This document shows positions 59,159-64,000 of a stretch of 64,000 nucleotides of DNA, one piece after another (position 1 is the stretch's first letter; each line of letters opens with the position of its first letter). Origin of the DNA: JANLYC01 sp963815445 (GTDB lineage Bacteria > Actinomycetota > Actinomycetes > Propionibacteriales > Nocardioidaceae). The stretch lies in the NCBI GenBank assembly GCA_963815445.1, contig CAWFGV010000006.1, forward strand, positions 62,001 through 126,000, given 5' to 3'. Made by a program: the position numbers and the translations under genes. Below the pieces are notes generated by a model. It worked only from the letters and a program-made list of their open reading frames with translations, searched no databases and had not been told where the DNA came from.

Positions 59159-60346
59159 GTGGAAGCACCCGTGGTGGGCGTGGTCGGCGCCGGACAGCTC
59201 GCGCGCATGATGCAGCCCGCAGCGATCACGCTCGGGCTTCGTCTCAGGCTCCTCGCCGAGGCCGAAGGAATGTCCGCGGCTCAGGTCATCGCGGACACCA
59301 CGGTCGGTGACTACACCGACTTCCCGACCCTGCGGGCATGGGCGAACGACTGCTCCGTCGTCACGTTCGATCACGAGCACGTCCCCACGGCCTCACTCGA
59401 GAAGCTCGCCGCCGACGGGATCGCCACCCGGCCCGGACCTGCGGCCCTCGTGCACGCCCAGGACAAGGGCGTCATGCGGGGTCGACTGGTGGCCCTGGAC
59501 ATTCCGCAGCCGCGCTGGTCGGTCGTCACGACACCCGAAGCCGTCGCGTCATTCGCCGACGGCGCCGGCTACCCGGTCGTGCTCAAGACGACCCGTGGAG
59601 GCTATGACGGCAAGGGTGTCTGGACCGTCCGGTCTGACGACGAAGCCGCCGACGTACTCCGGTCTGCGCCAACCGGCATCGACCTGCTCGCCGAAGAACA
59701 CGTGGACTTCCGCCGGGAGCTGTCCGCACTGGTCGCCCGCTCGCCGAGCGGCCAGGTTGCGGCGTACCCCGTCGTCGAGAGTGTGCAGCGCAACGGCATC
59801 TGCGTCGAGGTCACGGCACCCGCGCCCGGCCTCGACCCCGAGCTCGCGATGCACGCGCAGCAGCTGGCGATGACGATTGCGGCCGAGCTCGATGTCACGG
59901 GCATCATGGCCGTCGAGCTGTTCGAGACCCGCGACGGCCGGGTCCTCGTCAACGAGCTCGCCATGCGTCCTCACAACACCGGCCACTGGTCCATCGACGG
60001 CGCCGTGACCAGCCAGTTCGAGAACCACCTCCGGGCAGTGCTCGACCTCCCGCTCGGCTCCCCGGCGCCGCGCGCACCGTGGTCGGTGATGGTCAACGTC
60101 CTCGGTGGCGCCCACCCGACCACGCCCGACCTGTACGACGGCTACCCGCACGTCCAGGCGCGTGACCCCCGCATCCGGGTCCACCTGTACGGCAAGGCCG
60201 TCAAGCCGGGACGCAAGGTGGGTCACGTGACGGCGTACGGCGACGACCTCGACGACGTACGCCAGCGCGCCCGGCACGCGGCCGGCTGGTTCGACGGGAC
60301 GCTCGGCGACGATGGAAGCGTCTTCGACGAAGAGAACACCCGATGA
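59159..60346 (+). CDS. purK: 5-(carboxyamino)imidazole ribonucleotide synthase
   Basis: 395-residue ATP-grasp enzyme of purine synthesis, making N5-CAIR from AIR, bicarbonate and ATP. GVVGAGQLARMM at the start, KTTRGGYDGKGVW (ATP-grasp loop), and NELAMRPHNTGHWSIDG (metal and substrate site). GTG 59159 was chosen because of the leaderless promoter; ATG 59129 lies before the -10. It overlaps purE by ATGA. Confidence 0.95.
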   Translation: MEAPVVGVVGAGQLARMMQPAAITLGLRLRLLAEAEGMSAAQVIADTTVGDYTDFPTLRAWANDCSVVTFDHEHVPTASLEKLAADGIATRPGPAALVHAQDKGVMRGRLVALDIPQPRWSVVTTPEAVASFADGAGYPVVLKTTRGGYDGKGVWTVRSDDEAADVLRSAPTGIDLLAEEHVDFRRELSALVARSPSGQVAAYPVVESVQRNGICVEVTAPAPGLDPELAMHAQQLAMTIAAELDVTGIMAVELFETRDGRVLVNELAMRPHNTGHWSIDGAVTSQFENHLRAVLDLPLGSPAPRAPWSVMVNVLGGAHPTTPDLYDGYPHVQARDPRIRVHLYGKAVKPGRKVGHVTAYGDDLDDVRQRARHAAGWFDGTLGDDGSVFDEENTR

Positions 60347-60927
60347 GCACGATGCGGACATCCACCGGCCCACGCATCGGCCCACGCGTCGGCCCCCGCG
60401 TCGGCCCCCGCGTCGGCATCGTGATGGGGTCGGACTCCGACTGGCCCACCATGCAGGCGGCCGCTGAGGTGCTGGGTGAGTTCGGCGTCGCTCACGAGGT
60501 CGACGTCGTCTCGGCACACCGGATGCCGACCGAGATGCTCGACTACGGCCGGGCGGCACACGAACGCGGCCTCCAAGTCATCATCGCCGGGGCCGGCGGC
60601 GCGGCACATCTGCCCGGCATGCTCGCAGCCGTCACACCACTGCCCGTCATCGGCGTCCCGGTGGCGCTGCGGTACCTCGACGGGATGGACTCGCTGCTGT
60701 CCATCGTGCAGATGCCGGCCGGCGTACCGGTGGCCACGGTCGCGATCGGCAACGCTCGCAACGCCGGGCTGCTCGCCGTGCGGATCCTGGGCGCCTCCGA
60801 CGCCGCGCTGCGCGACGCCATGACGGCGTTCCAGGGTCGCCTCGCCGAGGGTGCCCGTGCGAAGGGTCAGGTCGTCAGGGACGCCGCCCAGCCGGTGGTC
60901 GCCAGCGAATCCGGAGTCGAGAGCTGA
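60343..60927 (+). CDS. purE: N5-carboxyaminoimidazole ribonucleotide mutase
   Basis: 194-residue class I PurE converting N5-CAIR to CAIR. Core motifs GIVMGSDSDWPTM, VVSAHRMP with catalytic His, IAGAGGAAHLPGM and IGNARNAGLLAVRIL. The first 25 residues are a repeat of Gly-Pro-Arg-Val/Ile encoded by a 12-bp tandem repeat, an extension absent from most PurE proteins. ATG 60343 overlaps the purK stop. Confidence 0.95.
   Translation: MSTMRTSTGPRIGPRVGPRVGPRVGIVMGSDSDWPTMQAAAEVLGEFGVAHEVDVVSAHRMPTEMLDYGRAAHERGLQVIIAGAGGAAHLPGMLAAVTPLPVIGVPVALRYLDGMDSLLSIVQMPAGVPVATVAIGNARNAGLLAVRILGASDAALRDAMTAFQGRLAEGARAKGQVVRDAAQPVVASESGVES
60368..60421. repeat. 12-bp tandem repeat in purE 5' end
   Basis: Four and a half copies of GGCCC(A/C)CGC(A/G)TC, encoding the repeated GPRV/GPRI of PurE. 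Differences between copies are at third bases only, apart from the first Ile. Confidence 0.85.
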
Positions 60928-60928
60928 C

Positions 60929-62158
60929 GTGAGCGCCGCACCGGAGAAGGTCTTCGTCCACATCGGGCTGCACAAGACCGGCACCACCTACCTTCAGAAT
61001 GTGCTGCGGGCCAACCGCGCCCAGCTCCAGGCCCAGCACGTGGACTTCTGCGGGGGGCCTGGTGAACCCGTCCAGGCATTCGCGGTGTGGGACCTGCAAG
61101 GGCGTCGACCACGTGGCGTCGCGGACCGCCGCATCTCCGGGACCTGGGACGCGCTGGTCCAGCACGTCAACACGTCGGGCCAGCCGACCGCACTCATCTC
61201 CGAGGAACGCTTCAGCCTGTCCACGCTCAAGCAGGTCGCCAAGACGGTGCAGGCGTTCCCCACCAGTGAGGTGCACGTCATCGTGACGGCACGCGACCTC
61301 GGACGGGTCGCGGTGTCGGCCTGGCAGGAGGAGGTCAAGAACGACAAGACCTGGACATGGCAGGAGTTCGTGGACGCGATCAAGGACCCCGACGCGCTGG
61401 CCACGAGTCCGGCCCGGGGTTTCTGGATGCGTCAGGACCTCGCGGCCATCTGCGCGACGTGGGAGTCCGCCGTACCGGCCGAGCGTGTCCACGTGGTCAC
61501 CGTGCCGCGGTCGGGGTCGACGCCGGACGAGCTCCTGGCCCGGTTCGCGTCCGTGGTCGGCTTCGACCCAGCGGCGCTCACCGAGGAGCCGAGGTGGAAC
61601 AACGAGACCGTGGGAGTCGCCGCCACCGAAGTGATCCGCCGCGTCAACGAACGACTCGGCGGGCGGCTCAACCAGCGCGAGCACGACAAGATCATGAAGA
61701 TGACGATCGTGCAGATGCTGGCGCGACGGTCGGAGCCGGTCCGCTTCACGTTGCCCGACGAGGAGATCCCGTGGATCACCGAGCGCGCCGACGCCTGCAT
61801 CACCGAGCTGACTGCGCGCGGCTACGACGTGGTCGGTGATCTCGACGAGCTACGTCCCGTACGACGCGACGGCGGCCGCCGCCCCGATGACGCCACCGAC
61901 GCCGAGCTCCTCGACGCCGCGCTCGACGCGCTCGCCCTGCTCGCCGAGGACTACGCCACGAGCTGGTGGCGTCGAAAGCGGCGCTCGGTCGAAGACGTCG
62001 ACGAGGCGAAGAACGTGAGCAGCAGGGCCCGGCGCATGGTGTTCGCCAGCCAGCGCAAGGCGGCTCAGCTGGCGGACAGGAACCCCGTTGCCGCGAAGGC
62101 CATGGGGGCGGTGCTCAAGCGACGGGAGCGCGCCCGGGCCAAGGCCCGCGGCCGCTGA
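60929..62158 (+). CDS. Sulfotransferase-like protein
   Basis: 409-residue protein. The N-terminal VFVHIGLHKTGTTYLQNVLRANR is a P-loop-like 5'-phosphosulfate binding motif (KTGTT), and RVHVVTVPRSGSTPDEL may form part of the 3'-phosphate site. It may transfer sulfate from PAPS to an unknown acceptor; no PAPS genes are close by. The C-terminal 90 residues are Arg/Lys/Ala-rich. GTG 60929 lies one base after the purE stop, so it seems co-transcribed with purKE. Confidence 0.78.
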   Translation: MSAAPEKVFVHIGLHKTGTTYLQNVLRANRAQLQAQHVDFCGGPGEPVQAFAVWDLQGRRPRGVADRRISGTWDALVQHVNTSGQPTALISEERFSLSTLKQVAKTVQAFPTSEVHVIVTARDLGRVAVSAWQEEVKNDKTWTWQEFVDAIKDPDALATSPARGFWMRQDLAAICATWESAVPAERVHVVTVPRSGSTPDELLARFASVVGFDPAALTEEPRWNNETVGVAATEVIRRVNERLGGRLNQREHDKIMKMTIVQMLARRSEPVRFTLPDEEIPWITERADACITELTARGYDVVGDLDELRPVRRDGGRRPDDATDAELLDAALDALALLAEDYATSWWRRKRRSVEDVDEAKNVSSRARRMVFASQRKAAQLADRNPVAAKAMGAVLKRRERARAKARGR

Positions 62159-62179
62159 CCCAGCTCGGATCCGGCCTCG

Positions 62180-63607
62180 TCATGGCGTGGTCCCGACGCG
62201 GCGCGCCAGTCGCACACCGGCGTAGATGAGCGCGCTCCCGGTCAACAGGGGGACCACCGCGATCAAGATCAAGACGACGCCGATGCGGGAAAGGTGTGGG
62301 GCTTCGACACCGGCTTGAACGGTGACGTCGACGCCGTGCGTGGCGGCGGAATTCATCGCGACGATCGTCCAGTCACCGGAGTGCAGCGGCCACACCAGGG
62401 ACTGCGTTCCCGACCCGCTGGCCGAGACGACCCAGATGTTGCTCTCCGTGGGCGACTGCGCCGGTGCGGCGCCCGGATGCTCGACGTACGGCGGGTGGCG
62501 GTCCCGCGGATCCGAGACGGTGGCGTACGAGACACCGTCCAGATAGCGAACCACGTCCGATGTGGGTGCGACTCCGATGAAGACGGGAGTGGTGGCGTCC
62601 GCGGGCTCGACCTGGAGCTTGATCTCGCCGACGAGGTCACCTGGCTTCGACCGACCGAAGGGGTGGTCGCTCAGCTGGATGGGGTCGGTGGCGAGTGCAT
62701 AGGTGGTGGTCGCAAAGTGTCGATCGGGTCCCTCGAGGAAACCGGTGTCGTCGCGCATCGTCTTGTCGATGGCGATCGCGGCGATGCCCAGCGTCGTGAC
62801 ACCGAACGCCGTGAACACGATGAACGCCCCGACCACGACCAGGGCACCTCGGCCCAGTGTCCACTCGCTGTGCCGACCGTCCGACATACCGGCGACCGAC
62901 GACGGCTCCACCAGGCCAGTGCCGACCGGTACCGCTCCGACGTCGTCACCGCCTTGGTCGAGGCGGAACGGTGGGTAGGTGTCGGTCATGAGGGCGCTGT
63001 ACGCCGCGACCCGGAGGGACCACCGGTTGAGCCCCAGCACGAGATCGAAGATCGACGCGGGATAGCGGTTGCGGAACAGCAGGCTCAGACCGGCGATGAG
63101 AACGAGCAGGCCCACCAGGCTCCAGCCGCCGAAGCGCACGTCATCAAACCGCGCCGTTGCCCAGGCCGCGCCGCCGACGAACACGCTGACGATCAGGTAG
63201 TGCGGGATCGCCAGCAGCCACTTCACCAGGACGAGTGGCCGGGACAACGACTCGGGATACTCGACCCAGAGGTCGGTCGGGTAGTCCGGCACGTCGTGCA
63301 GTGTGAACGGTGGGTAGCGGTCGGTTCCCAAGGCGCCGAAGCCGTAATAAGTCACCCGCCACGTCCACCGCATGACCCCGACGTTGAAGTCGAACAGCGT
63401 GCGTGGGTAGCGACCGGTGAAGAGCACCGCGAAGAACACGATCACGGTCAGGATCACCAACGCCAGCCACAGCAACGCCAGCACCACGAAGTGCGGGATC
63501 AACAGAATCGGTTTGAGCACCCAGAGCCACCGGCTCAGCGGTGTGTCGAGCCTGGCTTCCACCCGCAGTGGGTATGCCGAAGGGGTGCTGACCTCGGCGT
63601 CACTCAT
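62180..63607 (-). CDS. DUF4389-domain membrane protein (two domains)
   Basis: 475-residue membrane protein. Two DUF4389-type units are visible: RYPRTLFDFNVGVMRWTWRVTYYGFG...TDRYPPFTL and RYPASIFDLVLGLNRWSLRVAAYSALMTDTYPPFRL, each with membrane helices before it. A further helix, an extracellular domain of about 170 residues and a C-terminal helix follow. Function unknown; similar proteins are widespread in actinobacteria. ATG 63607; longer starts lie in sequence without coding support. Confidence 0.85.
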   Translation of the reverse strand: MSDAEVSTPSAYPLRVEARLDTPLSRWLWVLKPILLIPHFVVLALLWLALVILTVIVFFAVLFTGRYPRTLFDFNVGVMRWTWRVTYYGFGALGTDRYPPFTLHDVPDYPTDLWVEYPESLSRPLVLVKWLLAIPHYLIVSVFVGGAAWATARFDDVRFGGWSLVGLLVLIAGLSLLFRNRYPASIFDLVLGLNRWSLRVAAYSALMTDTYPPFRLDQGGDDVGAVPVGTGLVEPSSVAGMSDGRHSEWTLGRGALVVVGAFIVFTAFGVTTLGIAAIAIDKTMRDDTGFLEGPDRHFATTTYALATDPIQLSDHPFGRSKPGDLVGEIKLQVEPADATTPVFIGVAPTSDVVRYLDGVSYATVSDPRDRHPPYVEHPGAAPAQSPTESNIWVVSASGSGTQSLVWPLHSGDWTIVAMNSAATHGVDVTVQAGVEAPHLSRIGVVLILIAVVPLLTGSALIYAGVRLARRVGTTP

Positions 63608-63805
63608 GAGACAGACCATGCCAGACCCCGTGCGGTCAAGGCGGGGCGGTCGGTCACGAGCAGCCGTGAGCGAGGGCGAGCGAGCAGTCGGAAAGGCCCG
63701 CTCGCGGAGGACCAAGGCCCCTCGTGATTCCTCGCGAGAAAGGTCAGGGTTGAGAACAGCACGCTCACACGAGCCGGCCGCCGCGGGTCGGGAACGGAGG
63801 CCGCC

Positions 63806-63892
63806 ATGTCGAGGCCACAACCGGATATCGATGCAGGTATGCGTCCCTTGGCAGGTCCACCCGCGGAGCTCGTCGCCGACGCCACGGCGTGA
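63806..63892 (+). CDS. Possible 28-residue small protein
   Basis: ATG 63806 has GGAGG (63796-63800) at the ideal distance of 5 nt. The product begins MSRPQPDIDAGMRPLAGPP and ends ELVADATA. It is the only open frame with a good ribosome site in the 386-bp gap 63608-63993; the rest of that gap shows no gene on either strand. No homology recognised. Confidence 0.3.
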   Translation: MSRPQPDIDAGMRPLAGPPAELVADATA

Positions 63893-63993
63893 GAGCCGAC
63901 ACGTTTCAAGGTCACTGGCTCACCGAGCATGTCCGCGCAACTGGCCGGGCCCATTCGGACCGGCGAGCACAGCACGACAGAAGGAGATTCGCG

Positions 63994-64000
63994 ATGAGAT
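63994..64000 (+). CDS. Start of a further gene (partial)
   Basis: ATG 63994 is preceded by AGAAGGAG (63979-63986) at 7 nt, a strong ribosome site. Only two full codons (Met-Arg) are in the window, so the product cannot be named. Confidence 0.6.

Noticed and set aside
63604..63975. 123-codon minus-strand frame at the window end
   Set aside because: Overlaps the start of the DUF4389 gene, has no ribosome site and no protein-like pattern.
1..64000. CRISPR array, tRNA, rRNA, transposase or integrase genes
   Set aside because: No regularly spaced direct repeats, cloverleaf, rRNA motif or DDE/tyrosine recombinase pattern was seen on either strand by eye.

Overview
The window is high-GC DNA of an actinomycete. 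Evidence: biotin-dependent acyl-CoA carboxylase genes of the AccA3/AccD5/AccE type, an LpdA-type quinone reductase, LGFP-repeat cell-wall proteins, two DUF222-HNH (13E12-like) genes, frequent GTG starts, and many promoters of the form TANNNT followed after 6-7 nt by the start codon (leaderless transcripts). Gene content and style fit Propionibacteriales/Nocardioidaceae (Nocardioides or Aeromicrobium-like); that placement is inference. No rRNA, tRNA, CRISPR array, transposase or phage gene was seen.  Layout. 1-9.5 kb: a BMP-type nucleoside ABC importer (end of the binding lipoprotein, ATPase, two permeases) followed in overlapping order by cytidine deaminase, a cytochrome P450 and thymidine phosphorylase; then a convergent MaoC/FabG pair and adenosine deaminase. 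9.5-13 kb: a uridine-kinase-like protein, a frameshifted surface-protein gene, and a divergent ECF sigma factor / Ser-Thr kinase pair. 13-17 kb: deoC, two aldehyde dehydrogenase family genes (the second lacking the catalytic residues) and a GNAT gene. 17-23 kb: small accessory genes (PH-like membrane protein, OsmC, methyltransferase, DUF222-HNH, a frameshifted hydrolase, a DHFR-like reductase, a VOC protein). 23-30 kb: nagA, then purine nucleoside phosphorylase, a uronate-dehydrogenase-like enzyme, phosphohexo/pentomutase and GNAT on the minus strand, and a divergent gamma-glutamylcyclotransferase/lpdA pair. 30.2-31.4 kb: a Vsr/DUF559-like nuclease gene bracketed by two 77-bp hairpin repeats. 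31.6-35 kb: a peptidoglycan amidase and a SpoIID-like protein, both secreted and carrying LGFP-like repeats. 35-52 kb: biotin-enzyme region (pyc, accA3, accE, accD5, birA) with an acyl-CoA dehydrogenase and MerR regulator, maf, a DUF885 peptidase and a BKACE enzyme. 52-57 kb: PH-domain protein, adenylate cyclase, second DUF222-HNH gene, AraC regulator, GtrA protein. 57-64 kb: secreted purple-acid-phosphatase-like enzyme, purK-purE, a sulfotransferase-like protein, a DUF4389 membrane protein and the first codons of another gene.  How the genes work together. The first 28 kb reads as uptake and breakdown of nucleosides: import, deamination (cdd, add), phosphorolysis (deoA, PNP), mutase conversion of (deoxy)ribose-1-phosphate to the 5-phosphate, DeoC cleavage to glyceraldehyde-3-phosphate and acetaldehyde, and an aldehyde dehydrogenase that could take acetaldehyde to acetate. 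The 35-52 kb part joins anaplerosis (pyc) and malonyl/methylmalonyl-CoA supply (accA3/accD5/accE) with the ligase that biotinylates them (birA). Gene order resembles two separate Mycobacterium tuberculosis regions (cdd-deoA-add...deoD-pmmB...lpdA, and fadE25-purE-purK...birA-accD5-accE5-maf...accA3).  Points of special interest: a perfect LexA/SOS box on the start codon of one DUF222-HNH gene and a degenerate one on the other; the repeat-bracketed nuclease gene; a second dispersed palindrome that sits exactly between convergent stop codons at two loci; 14 leaderless promoters including overlapping divergent ones for accD5/birA; and three +1 frameshifts, one in the normally essential birA, which suggests sequencing or assembly error should be excluded first.
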